From Echinococcus granulosus (Eukaryota > Platyhelminthes > Cestoda > Cyclophyllidea > Taeniidae): 64,000 bases of DNA. The stretch spans positions 417,069-481,068 of the forward strand of contig NW_020170392.1 in assembly GCF_000524195.1 (NCBI RefSeq), read 5' to 3'. Below are positions 37,978-49,593 of the stretch, one piece after another. The notes under the pieces were generated by a model, which searched no databases, was not told the DNA's origin, and was given only the letters and a program-made list of their open reading frames with translations. The position numbers and the translations under genes are program-made. The first letter of the stretch is position 1. Each line of letters starts with the position of its first letter.

Positions 37978-38206
37978 GTCAAATTTTATGAGCTGATGTT
38001 CATAGAGTGATTTTTGACCCCAATGAAATCTTCCACATTCCTAATAACAAATAAATAAGTAACGCAAGCCTACAGAGCGGGTCACTGTGAACTTCGGGCA
38101 TATTTTACTTTTTGTCCGTTTCAAATACGATTACTGACTAAGAGGAAGTTGCCCCGTTTTTTTATTTGACTGTAATAAAACTTTGACCTCAAGTGGGTGC
38201 CAAAAT

Positions 38207-38430
38207 TTACCTTCTTTCAAATAAATCAAATAAGTGCAATCGGCATTCATTCAACAGTGGGTCCAACCGAGTGCTTGAATCATCCGTCGGAAAGAGGAAG
38301 ACTATTTGAAAGTACTCGTGAACACAATCATTCTGAAGTCTCTCATTGATCGACACTTTCATGGAGGGAATGGTAGTGTGTCCACGTGATTGGGGAACGA
38401 AATCGGTCGGACTGAATGCCGATATGCTGA
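38207..38430 (-). CDS. Possible terminal exon of an unidentified gene
   Basis: On the minus strand an open frame ends with DLFERR and a TAA. An AATAAA signal lies about 45 bp further on. The frame has a protein-like composition (FQIVFLFPTDD, DPLLNECRLHLFDLF). Acceptor-like AG sites stand near its 5' side, for example in GTGTCAG. No upstream exon or domain could be matched, and the family is not recognised. It may be a real last exon, a gene relic or chance. Confidence 0.22.
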
Positions 38431-40672
38431 CACATTCTTGCACATTTTAGCCGTAAAAAGGGTCCTTCCGGCTTCATTTGGTTGTCTCATGAATTTTTAA
38501 CATTTAGTTGTATTTTTATTCCGCTCAAATGTCATTAAATGGTGCATGCATTCCTACAATTACAAAGTAGTTGTTCTCCTATAACAATTTCCGCCTAGTC
38601 GTCATTTCTACCACAAACATTCTTCCCTTGGAACCTCTGCCATCCACGAGATCAGGAAGAGTTGTAGAGAGTGTTGGTTGTACGCAAAAGTGCACCGACT
38701 TACTGCAAATCTTATGATGGATTCTAACAAAATTATTTTTAAAAACTTTGCTATTATTTATTTTTAAAATATTTTATCAAACCCATTAAAGACTTAACGA
38801 ACGGTGTATCACGCAATTTTGTTATTGTTATGCAAGAGATGTGTTTTCTATTTTACTTATTCATCGTGTGAAAGATATCTAAGATTATAGAGTTTTCAGT
38901 ATTTAGCTTTGCCTTTCGAAAAAGCGGTTATGTATGCATTGGTTCTACGTTCGAATAATAACCTACCTATTAAATACTTTCGAAACTCTTAAAACGACTG
39001 TGAAAAATCAGTCAATGCACGTACTATATCAAAAGCATTTTTCTATGCTGGTCTTAAAGGCTTCAGCTTTCATCATATCGGTTGGCTTCAATAAACTATG
39101 CCAACTAGTTCGCTACCCTATTCAATATCATGAAAAACTATCCAATTAAAAGGGTCGGGAATACCAGTGGATGGCGTACGAATTTGTTTTCGGCTGGCTC
39201 GTCAAACGGACCTTAAGCATTCTGCTTCTGATGGTGCCAAGATTTAAATCTAGCATCTCATTTATTCCAGAGCCTTTTAATTTTAGATTCAAACCCCCTC
39301 AACTTTCGCTGTGATAAACTTATTTTGCTAGGCCATAGTTTTGAGTGGTCTCTCCACGATTTTGCCCCAGGTAGTGCTTGATTTTCTTGGCTGGAGTAAT
39401 GCCTGTCTGCCCTACTTGCAAGCTTCCTTAGGTTTTGCTTTTTTTGCCTTTTTTTCTATGAAACCCAACGCAGAACTTCTCGACTTTACCGTAAATAAAC
39501 TTGCTACTTACAATAGCGAGTAGTATTATATCACGGTGGCTATTTATATCCAGCGTCACAGATCTCTTTCAAAGTGTGAATCATGTTTGCCAAAATCTGG
39601 AGAAACTAGTGGTGTCTTAGGGATACTTAATAGACCTACTGATATAGTCGGTTTCTCACCAATTTAGCGGAATTATTGACCATGTAAGTTTGCGTTCCAT
39701 GATGAATTTATACTCTTACTCGCTCAAACATGGATTGAGAAAGTAGCTCCAACCGCCTTCATTAAATATCCCCAAATGCCTTCAAATACGCAATAAAACC
39801 AACAATGTATGCTAATTTAATGAGTACTTTGCAAGCTCCCACGATTAATTTGTCCCCGATTTGTGGGTAGTTGTGTGAAATCTCAATAAATCCCGGAAAG
39901 TGGAATTTCCACCGGCGGTAATTCAATAAACCTAGCGCCAGTATTTGCGCCTACTGGACTGCTTTTAGGCGCTTGCCTTACTGTTTATGACCCCTAATTA
40001 AAGCACACATGTGAATCCAGGCGCCTTCATGCTTCAGTTAAGGCCATTTTGAGTAGGATTAATACGAGGCAATTTCGCCAACATTTTCACATCTCACAGT
40101 CTACCCATGAGTGAAAAAAAAAACAGGAATCGTTTTTTTACAAACGGATGACGCCTACTATAGTTGTTATTGGTCTACGTTTTGTTGAGTGTGGAAATTC
40201 GTATGAAATATGGCAACTGGAAAGCCTTTGTTTGTAGATTCCCTCCGTTTTGCGATACAGCGTGCTATGGCTTGAGTAGATTCCCAAACTCATGGCATTT
40301 TTGTTTTAACATAGAGGAAAATTGGACTGATCAGAGGGGAATAGCAAAACGCACAAGGAGTTTCCTTTGTTGAAAAGACCTCAAGTACGATAGCAGCTAC
40401 CTTAAACAGCAAATAAAGCGTTGAGAAAATTAAGGCCTTGACAAGAGCAATTAAATATTGTTTTGTTAAGGATTTTTCCAGGAAATGTGTCAATAAGCAA
40501 CACAGCTCTTAAAAGCTATTAGCAGAATTTCGGAGTTTCTAGCAGCTGACTAGTAAAAACCGTGAGTTTTAATTTAAAAGCAGGTACAAAAAGTGGAATC
40601 GCTAGAAAGGCGTTTCTTTGTTATGCAGGCATACAGATGTGAATTGGGGATGAAGGGGTTGGTGGCTCTCCA

Positions 40673-41239
40673 CTACCCATGCAAAACCTGCAGTTTGTAG
40701 TCTTTCGGCGTCTCCTCCTCCCCGTAGGCACGATCACAAAAGTAGACTCGTCGTAGGCGACAGTTTGCGTTGATTCTAACACGTGTGACTTCGCGCAGAC
40801 GTTGCTTATAACAGTACTCCATCAGACGATTCAGATCAAACACCACGGTGTTCCAACCCGGATGCAGAAACAGCGGCATGTTGGTGCAGAACTGACGAAT
40901 GAGCGTGTTCTTTGTCGAGTTGCTGGCTCGAAATCGTCGCGGAAAGCCACTGTAGTCGAGAGTTTCTATTTGGAAGGAGAAGAAGCGGTTCATATTCTTG
41001 AATAGGACCACAAAGACGGGCATTCGAATGCCCAGAGTCTCATTCTCACAGGCAGGGCACTCAATGTACGTGGTGCTGACATTATTTCCACGAATATCAA
41101 GAACGATGGACCGAATGGCTGAGTCTGTCAGCCTCTTGATACTCCCCGACTGACAGCAAGCCTTCCAATTGAGGAGAGGCTTCTGACCAACACTATAAAA
41201 GATTGACAACAATCCTGATTGATAAGATTCTCGATACAT
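40673..41239 (-). CDS. CFAP20: Cilia- and flagella-associated protein 20 (divergent, intronless)
   Basis: One uninterrupted frame of 188 residues covers the whole CFAP20/BUG22 family length (human 193). Family marks in order are QSGLLSI.YS.G, IKRLTD..I.S.VL.I.G, NVSTTYIECPA, TLGI.MP, RRFRASN, NMPL.L..GWN, and R.NANCRLRRVYFCDRAY.E.E.P..YKL. The protein sits on the inner junction of axonemal doublet microtubules and shapes ciliary beating. It lies 665 bp downstream of SFMBT on the same strand. CFAP20 is normally extremely conserved; here only about half the residues match the vertebrate form by eye. That, with the lack of introns, suggests a paralogue or retrocopy. Confidence 0.9.
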   Translation of the reverse strand: MYRESYQSGLLSIFYSVGQKPLLNWKACCQSGSIKRLTDSAIRSIVLDIRGNNVSTTYIECPACENETLGIRMPVFVVLFKNMNRFFSFQIETLDYSGFPRRFRASNSTKNTLIRQFCTNMPLFLHPGWNTVVFDLNRLMEYCYKQRLREVTRVRINANCRLRRVYFCDRAYGEEETPKDYKLQVLHG

Positions 41240-41745
41240 TAGTTCCTCTTTTTATCTATCAACTTTGCCCTTCGCGTGAGGGCCGGCCCGCTGTATCGAT
41301 TTGTGGGGCATTTAACCCGAGCCCCCTGGTAATTACCGAACGCACGTGTGGCATCCCACAGCAGTCCACCTTGACAGTGCAAGCGTTTTACCCGGCGGAT
41401 TAGACCCCAAAGCTGTGTTGAAAGCTGTACATCTTGATTATGGTCGACAGTACGGAGGCAGAGTAATTGGACTCAGCCCTGTCAATGGGTAAAACTGGAC
41501 ACTCCTTCTGGGCGGACTCCCACCAATCTCTAGCCATGGCCATGTCTAGTCATACGGGAAAGCGGACTTACCGCTAAGGTGCATACCCCAGGGGTTAAGT
41601 CATCACAAATGCCAGAACCACTTTCAGTGCCCCCAAATCACCTGATGACTGATGAGGAATTTATTTCGGGAGAACTTGATAGATGGCTACATCACATCAA
41701 TAATGAAGGGAGGAGGAAAAGGAAGAAGAGTACACTGATTCCTAA

Positions 41746-41751
41746 TTTATT
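41746..41751 (-). terminator. Polyadenylation signal of SFMBT
   Basis: On the minus strand AATAAA occurs about 155 bp after the SFMBT stop codon. Confidence 0.5.
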
Positions 41752-41904
41752 TGGAAGGAGATGGGAGGAGGAGGTAGCGTTGCCAGTAAGCACATTCATA
41801 CCACTTCTACCGCATACATATCTCTGTACACTGAATGGAGAAAGGAGAGAAAATACAATCTATACACAGGGGAAGGAGTTCAGCAGGACGAGGCTAACTA
41901 GCCA

Positions 41905-44900
41905 TTATGAGGGGTTTTTGTAGTACTGCTTCATATAGGCCAGCCGAAGACGGTCAGCATGTTGGGCTATTTTAACTGCCAACTCCCATGGAAGACCCAT
42001 TTTGGAGTGTAGCTCGTGGGCGGGAGGGAGGAGCATGAAGGATTGACCGTCCACAGCCTGCGATGCCAGCCAAGACGAGAGGTCTTTGCACTCGGTTGTC
42101 TTTAAGTAAGCCGCCAAATCCAAGGGGCTCCATTTAATGGGATCGCTAGTTAACGTTGGTACCTCCACACTCTGCACACAGAGAGGTACACGACATACCA
42201 AACAGCAAGGCTAATGAATTTGAACTTGACAGAGGTATTTACCTGTAAAAGGGGAGTATTCCCATTTAGAAGCAAATAAAATTGATTATTTCGGTTCATC
42301 CTCGGATTAATTGTACGATTTGCGGTTCGTGGGGGCACCCTTCGACCTCTGGGTCGTTTCAACGCTCTTGTACCCCTTCCCCCTGAGGTATCACCGTCCT
42401 GATCTGAGGTAATTGGATTCCAGTTATACAGTAGTGAGGGCAATAGCGACCGTGACGTGAGAAGTCTCGAGGAAACGACCAGCGGACGACGGCTGTTGCC
42501 CCTCGAAATACGCATTTCTGTGTTGAGAAGGCAGGCCGTAGAGACAATCGTATCATCGGTTATGAGGACCATTGGGGTAGAATTTTCGCGAGACACACGA
42601 TGAGGCCTGATAAGATCATTACATTTGAGGGGACAGCCCTCTGCAGCATCTAGTCGACGCGTACTCAGCAGAAAGGGACAGGCCCCAAGTCCAATACATA
42701 TCTAGGCGAAGGAGAACAACAACGCTATGTAATAGCTATCGAATGAAACGTTGCTAGTGTAGAATGAAGAGTCACCTGTCGACAGAACTCGTCGACAGCA
42801 CGTGCCCGAGTGCAAACTTCGAATGGCAAAGGGAGATAGGTGCCCTTGCGAGGACACCGAACGCGGACGGCGGTGAGTCCCATGTCTGAATGCCAGCGCC
42901 TCAGGCCCTCCGACCTCATGGCTTCCCTGCGTCGTTTCCAGTTGATGCTACACACATTATTGGAGAGCTTGGCCACCCAATTAGCCTCCAGACCACGCAG
43001 CACTCGAACCGGCTTGTCAATAACACCGGCCAGACGAAAGAGCATCGCAACCAGGGTGCGTTCTACAGGTCCTGGACCAAACATCCGCGGCAACGATTCT
43101 AATTTCGACTGGTTAAGGTAGAAACAGCGCACATTGAGTTCAGTAAATCAGCTATTTAATTTTAATCAGAAACACACTAGCGGGGGATATAAATAAGGAA
43201 TGGAACAACTTGACAACGGCAGAAAAATTAAATAAGAATTGGGAAACATGAAATGGTGATGTCCATTTATGTTGCGGCAACGCTTTTACTAATAAAAATA
43301 AGTAGAGAGGAAAAGAAGTGAAAAGTAGGAGAAGAGGGCTCACCTTAAGGATGTGTGGCCCGGTATAGCACGAGGCGTTTAGGTATATGTGAGGACAGAC
43401 CTCAGCTCTAGCGTACAAAGTCTTAATCTCGGCAATTCCCGCGATCTGTAGGAACGACCGCTTCGGTCCAGTGGAATTTCGCCAAATCAGAGGGTCATTT
43501 AAATGCGAGGGAGTAGGGTGTAGATAGGAAGCAGGGGGAACAAAGGGATGACCATTGGCCCGGCTCCAGCCTAGAGGGTAGAGAGATGTGGAGGATGATT
43601 CTATCACAACAGGCTTGTTTTTGGGATGCTCTGGAGAGACATGAGGACTCCAGTTCTCAGGGAGATCAGGTAGGAGCCAAAGCAGACCTGCCTGACAGCG
43701 TATCACAGTGGCTGTACAAATGGGACTTTCGTGGAATTCAAGATCGCCACTCTGTGTCAAGTGGATGCTTTTCCACATAAAGGAAGGAAGAGCTAATTCA
43801 AGTTTCATGCCAGGACAAAAGTCCCTCGATACCCATAGACCCGAATTATCAGTTGAATTAGCCTTCAAGCGTCGGGAACGAGCTGTGCCAAAAGCGCCTA
43901 CGTTTTGCAAAGGTGAATAAGTATCAAGCTGAAATTCTTGAGGATTCTTCGATCTCGGAGAAGCTGTAGTAAAGAACTGATCAATTGAAACAGACAGATG
44001 CCTTATGAGCGATTGATAGGAATCGTTCGTTAATTTTAAATAAGGAGGTAGACTTGAAGAAGTAGTAGACAGCTTTAACAACATGAGGGCGTAAACATGC
44101 CAGCAAAAGGGTTCATTAGAAGGCCAGTTCTCAGGAGGAAGCAGCCGAAGTCCATAATATTCACACATTTTTGGAGGCATTATTTGAGGCATGCCCACAT
44201 GCCCTATGAACTCTCGCGGTTCCGTAAGCGTTGTTGAATTGTCTGCAGGAAGAGCATCAAAACGTACAACAAAGTACCGGTCGGAAAGAATCTTTGTGAC
44301 GGTGGCTGGTCGTGCACCTTCAGGTCTTAGGTTATCGAACGCCTCGAGTTTAGAGCCCACAACGAAAGTGTGCTTTGGAGGTTCAGGAGCGAACAAAAAG
44401 AGACCCTTCCAGGGAGCTACGCCGTTAATGGGCGAGAGAGAATTTATGGAATCTGAAGTGATTTCTATTGAGGGAATTGCGAGTCCATGAGGCGGCTTGT
44501 ACACCAAAGAGTGTGACAAGCTCCAACCCAGAAGACGAATCCGAGGATCCCACATGAAAATAGAAAACACTGGATTATCCACACATTTGTCATTTATGAC
44601 GTTACGGCAGACATAAGCCTTGCGGGAGGCTACAAATTCTACATCGATCCCCAGCCATGAGACAACAAGGCGTCCACCGTATTTTTTTAGAATCCGGACA
44701 GGCCACACTGAAGAGGGATCAGAGAGCGACTTGCACTCAAGATAGTCGCCAACATTCACAATATCGCGCAAAAATACCGCTCTTTTATCAAAAATAATTT
44801 TTGGAATAGAAAGTGACGTAGTTTTCTGCATGAATCCAGGACTGACGGTGGAATAGCAAAGTCTTGGTTTTTTGTTTGGTAGAGGACGAGGCGCCTCAAT

Positions 44901-45353
44901 AACCGATATTTGCGAAGGATAAATCCATGAGCCTCCATGTGAATCGGCCCATCCGATTGGATGTACTGATTCCCAGAATAAATCGCTGAACAGCATCCAG
45001 AAGGAATGATTTTGGTGATCTTCCTCCACATTTATTGTCGATTCTGAAGCATTTTTTTCTGATGGGCAACACCACCTGAGTTTAATTGCAACTCCAGTGG
45101 CACACATTATTTCACAAGGCCAAAAGTAAACGCCTTTGGAGATATTTTTAGTCGGCTTATCGGACAAAACTGTCAGGTCAACCTCCACAATCTGATGAGA
45201 AGCGAAGTTCAAATTTTCACTTTTCTCAACATGTCTAAACAGATCAAACGGAGCCGGTTCAGAACCGGTTTCCATTGCAAACTTATAAAAAGAAGTGGTC
45301 TTGAAAAAGTTTTCGGCAGCCAGGTCCATTGAGCTGCATAACTGTTCCTCCAT
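41905..45353 (-). CDS. SFMBT: SFMBT: Polycomb-group protein with four MBT repeats, SLED and SAM domains
   Basis: Four exons (45353-43344, 43108-42776, 42701-42243, 42171-41905) join in phase to 1,022 residues. Exon 1 alone codes four MBT-type repeats: about 35-150, 185-290, 305-425 and 490-615. Each ends near an LGW or HPIGW-like turn or its degenerate form. The SLED (DUF3588) DNA-binding module follows across exons 1-3: YLNASCYTGP, LPRMFGPGPVERTL, RVLRGLE, RADRV-like RARAVDEFCRQ, then CIGLGACP. A basic, probably disordered linker (KRPRGRR) precedes the C-terminal SAM domain (IKWSPLDLAAYL ... MGLPWELAVKIAQHADRLRLAYMKQ). In insects SFMBT partners Pho in the PhoRC complex that tethers Polycomb to DNA, and MBT repeats bind mono- and dimethyl-lysine. 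The MBT repeats are diverged and I cannot say which keep a working pocket. Exon 1's open frame runs on into the intron. The start is the first ATG in the frame; a further 5' exon is possible. Confidence 0.93.
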
Positions 45354-45399
45354 AATGGGGGGTGGAGCAGGAGAAAAAATTTTATTGTGTAAATAGACA

Positions 45400-48300
45400 A
45401 ATAATGGTCTGGAAAAATAAATTCAACGAATTACACCAAAAACCCTATTTTTATAGGCAAGCCGAAAAAGAGCAAAACGCTTTTAATCCGTGCAAAATTT
45501 TTTTGAGCACCGTATACTCGAGCAATAAATTAGAATGTGACAACTACGATATATGCTTCGGAGGAGGGGGGAGCAAAGCGATTACACATATAAAATTAGC
45601 ACATTGAAACAATAAATATGCAACTGCCTTGACTAATAAAAACAGGCATAAATGAAAAATGGAAGCTGACCTGTCATTTTTAATACTTCAAATGTGATAG
45701 TGCTCAAATAAGGAACGCTGTTCCAATTACTTCAACTAAGTCCTGCCACAACTTATATTGTTCTTAAAAAAAATTCATGGACAGCAATTGCCAGTATGGG
45801 TGCGCAGTCTATAAACCAAGCAGCGGCAAAAATTTGGCAGTGGTTTATTCTATCTTCCTCTATTTAGGCCTTTAAAAGTAGAACCTGCAGAGCCAAATAC
45901 GTATGTCTAATTGTCGTAATAATTCCCATATTTTAGCTTCCTTAGATTTATATGACAAATTGTGCTAACAAAAGCCTACGCTCTAACAGAGATGCATTAT
46001 AAATTGGGTCATCCTTCCACAGCTTAAGGCCCAAACGACAATCAGTTTTCTCAGCATTTGTAGGCTTTTGCTCGATGATTTGCATAGTAGTGCAATAGGC
46101 TTCGGCGGATATTTCTTTTCACAATCACTTTTTAACTTTGGGATCAAAGTGTTTTGCTTTTTCAACATGCGTCAATATAGGTTTTGGACAAATCACCATT
46201 ACTCCAAATTGCAAAATTGACCTTAAATTTTTAAGGCTAAAGCGCTACTACTTAATGCTGCAAGTTATTCCTCGTCACTGCTGGCATATTCGTCGTACGG
46301 GGTTCTAGACTGAGGCTTCGGGGGCTGATACGTGTGTTGAGTGAATGAAAAGCGGCGAAGTCAATCTAACTCTGGTGAGGTACCCAATTGCGCCCATGTG
46401 ACACCAAGCATGCGGCTGGCCATTGTCCCTGCCCCGTATCATGAATTTTGAGAAGCCAAACCTTTTGGACCTGTAAAGGCCATATTTCTTCTCTAGTTAA
46501 TTTCTGGTTTTAAGCCCTTGGATAGTAAAGACTGGCAAGTACATGCCACAACATGTCGAATTGAGGGTGAGTGTTGCATAGAGCAAGAAACGTTTGCTTT
46601 GGAGGGTGAGGATCCTCGTACTGAAGGGGACAATAACGCCAATGGGAACACAAAGTTTACCGAATAGTCTTCTTTAAAGTACAGAAGAGCTTTAGGTGCC
46701 TCACCGATTAACTGCATAGGATATAGGTGTCTTTAAAAGTACAAATTGAAGGGTGAAAAGTTTCCTATGAGCCAGAAAATAAAGCTAAGTAGTTGTTTGA
46801 CGAAATCCTTTCATGTGACCTTCTCGGGCGAAAATAGCGTAGCCCAATACCTTCGGAAAGCGTTGAGAAACAAACAAACTATACAACGTGGGCATTCCCC
46901 AAATCATTGCAGAATTGATAAGCTGATAAGATTTAGCATGCAGCTCAAACTTAACTTGACATCTGGCTATCTTCGTTGGAGGAGTCTTCTCGGTGCTGGT
47001 CGCGGTCGCTCTCCCGTAATAGTTCGCTGTGGTAAAATTATCCGTGAGACAAAAAATACATGTAATGAGGTAGTTCTCCATCAAGTTAAACAATCTGTCT
47101 TAAGATATTTCGCTGTGTTCACCTCTTATAACTTGCGGGTATCCTTCCAACTCGAGCTTCTCAAAGCCGCATTTTTATCGACATTGACCACTTCTCTGGG
47201 CTTCTGGCAATGCTTAAGGACAGTCGCCTAAAAGTATAACCATTGATATAGAAGCCTCATACATTTTAGCCCACTTATGTGTGCTACAGTATAATTTTGC
47301 TTTAACCATTTAAATATTGACCACTCACCCATGTAACTTTTTTAGTTTTTTTAAAACCGTTTGCATTCCAATGATGCTAAATAAATAGTGTAAGCGACTA
47401 TTTTGCTAGGTTTTTTTTTATTTTTTTATATAAGGCACAACACACGCGACTAAGTTGATTGGCAAAGCTCTACATGTCTTTGATAGTGCTCCTATCGTAA
47501 TATTTAGTAATTTATTGTAGATTTCTACCTGTTGTGGTGTTAAAAGATCATTTACTGTCAACAAATCAAGGTCGATGTTCTTTCTTATTGGTTTGCCTGC
47601 CAAAACCGCTGAAGTTATGCCGAATACCGGCCTGGGAGTTGGTGGGGGCTAGAAGGTAAGAAAAGATGAGGTGTGAAAGTGGAATGATTTTACCAGTCCT
47701 ATCGATGAGAAGTAAGTGAATATAGCAGAGTGGATAATGAAAAGTACGTTGTGATTTTAAAGCAGATTTAAAAATCACCTTCTTTGCATTTTTCATGTGT
47801 GTAAAGAGGGTGACCACTGGAACTAATGAAAATTATCTTCATTCAGTTCCATGCTTTTGTTAATCTAATATGTATATTTATCCATTTTGGTAGGTAACTT
47901 GGGCAAATAAGCGAGGGTATTTGACAGTGTAATCTGCGTTCGTCTAAATATGTTTTTTTTAAAACACAAGCGATCGGTGTACGACACCTACGTAACAGAA
48001 CAGATACCTTAGACCACTGAGGAGGACACAAATTCCAATTCTCTTTAAAGTCTAGATAACCTACATGCCCCAACATTACTGCTCAAATAAAACATATCCT
48101 CCTATGCACATTATTCTCTTTCAAAGGGTATGAAACCAGAGGTTGAATAGTGGAAACCAGGATCGGTTAAAATTGGTCGGGGAATAACCCTCTTTTGTGA
48201 CTTTTTTCACGGCTTTCAAATATGCCAAAAGTAAGATTGTTGCGCAACAAAGAGTAAATATTGTTTGCGCTCCTTAGTAATTCCATATTCAAGTAGGAAT

Positions 48301-49560
48301 CCTGCCTTCCAAGGGCAGTGAAAAACTGACTCGCTTTGGTGCCGACATTTGCATAAGCTCGAGACTTCTACAGTAAATAATGTTTACACATGATTTTTTA
48401 ATAGTTAACATATTTTATACCAAAGCCCTTAATTAATGACCATTTTGACGCAACTTATTGCAAATAACATAAAATTGGTCTTGTTGAAGTCCTTATATAA
48501 AAACAAACTAAGAACACTGCTACTTTTTAAGTTTATTTGGATCAAACTGCGTCATGATGCGCGTAACCAGATTATCGGTCACACTGGTTTGTTTAATCTG
48601 AAACTAATTGTGCCCTTCTTGACGGGCAGATTGTATAATTGACTCTGTGGTGGGTTGGGCTTTTCTCTTGTGGTAGTCAAATGTACACTCGTTGTTCAAT
48701 TCATCTACCTCCCTTTATTGCATTTCCATATCCGTTATTCATTCGCATTGTGGTTGTAATACCAACATTGTGATGCTACTGCACCTCCCTGCGTGTTTTT
48801 ACTTGATATGCTATTGCAATTTTATCATGCTTGAAATACCGTTAGCACCTGTATGATTTATTAAATGCCGAGAAATTGTGGTATTTCAGATAGCAACAAA
48901 TAGGTAGTGCGAACTCGATGGTGTAAGTAGAATTAACCACATCTATGTATTTCCCATGCAGTCATTACGTGTTTACCTTAAGTGCAATTTTTCAATTTCT
49001 TTGGCTTTTTAATTGGGCGGTTTTAATATATCTGATTTTTGTTGGCCGCCTCGTTGACCTCTGAAGGAGTTATATCAAAAGCATTATACAACATTACATC
49101 AAGGTACATTGTGGTTATCTATGGGTTTGGGTGATCTTGTTTTAGTTCCTATCTTTTTTGTTTTGATTTAGCTTTACAGTGGAGTAGCCCATATCGTTGT
49201 GTGGCGTTTCGTTACTTCCTTCTAATAGATAGGCCTGTTTGGACATCGATCTTTTCTCATTAGCGACCGCAAATTTTCACAATCACTTAAGAATAACTCG
49301 CCCAGAGTAGCTCAAAATTGCCTTTTATCTGTCCATTCCTATGATCATTACATACGCTATTTTTTCTTAAAAGAACCAAGGTGACTCTTGTCAGTCTTTT
49401 GGGTCACATCTTTCGATCATTTATGGAATAGTTTTATGCTGAACATGTATAACATTTTTCTTCACGACATCTATTTAATCACACTTTTTGCCTTTACCTT
49501 GTCCGCTGGAAACAACGTGACTATCAACATTAACTAATGTTATTTTTGACTCCACCGACG
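45400..49560. other. Intergenic stretch without a recognisable gene
   Basis: Short frames occur on both strands, the largest being 161 codons at 46746. None has a recognisable domain, a good splice context or repeated structure. It separates SFMBT (minus) from TGS1 (plus), whose starts face away from each other. Confidence 0.5.
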
Positions 49561-49593
49561 CCTTTTAATTTTTAGGTAGGAAAACTGGGCACA

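Larger units (their letters stand above)
36760..40670. other. Intergenic stretch, mostly without genes
   Basis: It holds one short reverse remnant of the repeat near 37.9 kb and one possible terminal exon at 38.2-38.4 kb. The part 38700-38900 is very AT-rich. Nothing else was recognised. Confidence 0.5.

Noticed and set aside
41579..41923. 114-codon plus-strand frame with a basic stretch, overlapping the SFMBT end
   Set aside because: It is antisense to the SFMBT 3' UTR and the last SAM codons, with no recognisable domain or splice context.
43152..43343. The open frame of SFMBT exon 1 running 63 more codons to a stop
   Set aside because: A good GT donor follows HILK, and the next exon resumes the SLED domain exactly. 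The extension is low-complexity hydrophobic intron sequence.
46746..47231. Longest frame (161 codons) in the SFMBT-TGS1 gap
   Set aside because: Composition is mixed, no domain was recognised, and overlapping frames of similar quality exist on the other strand.
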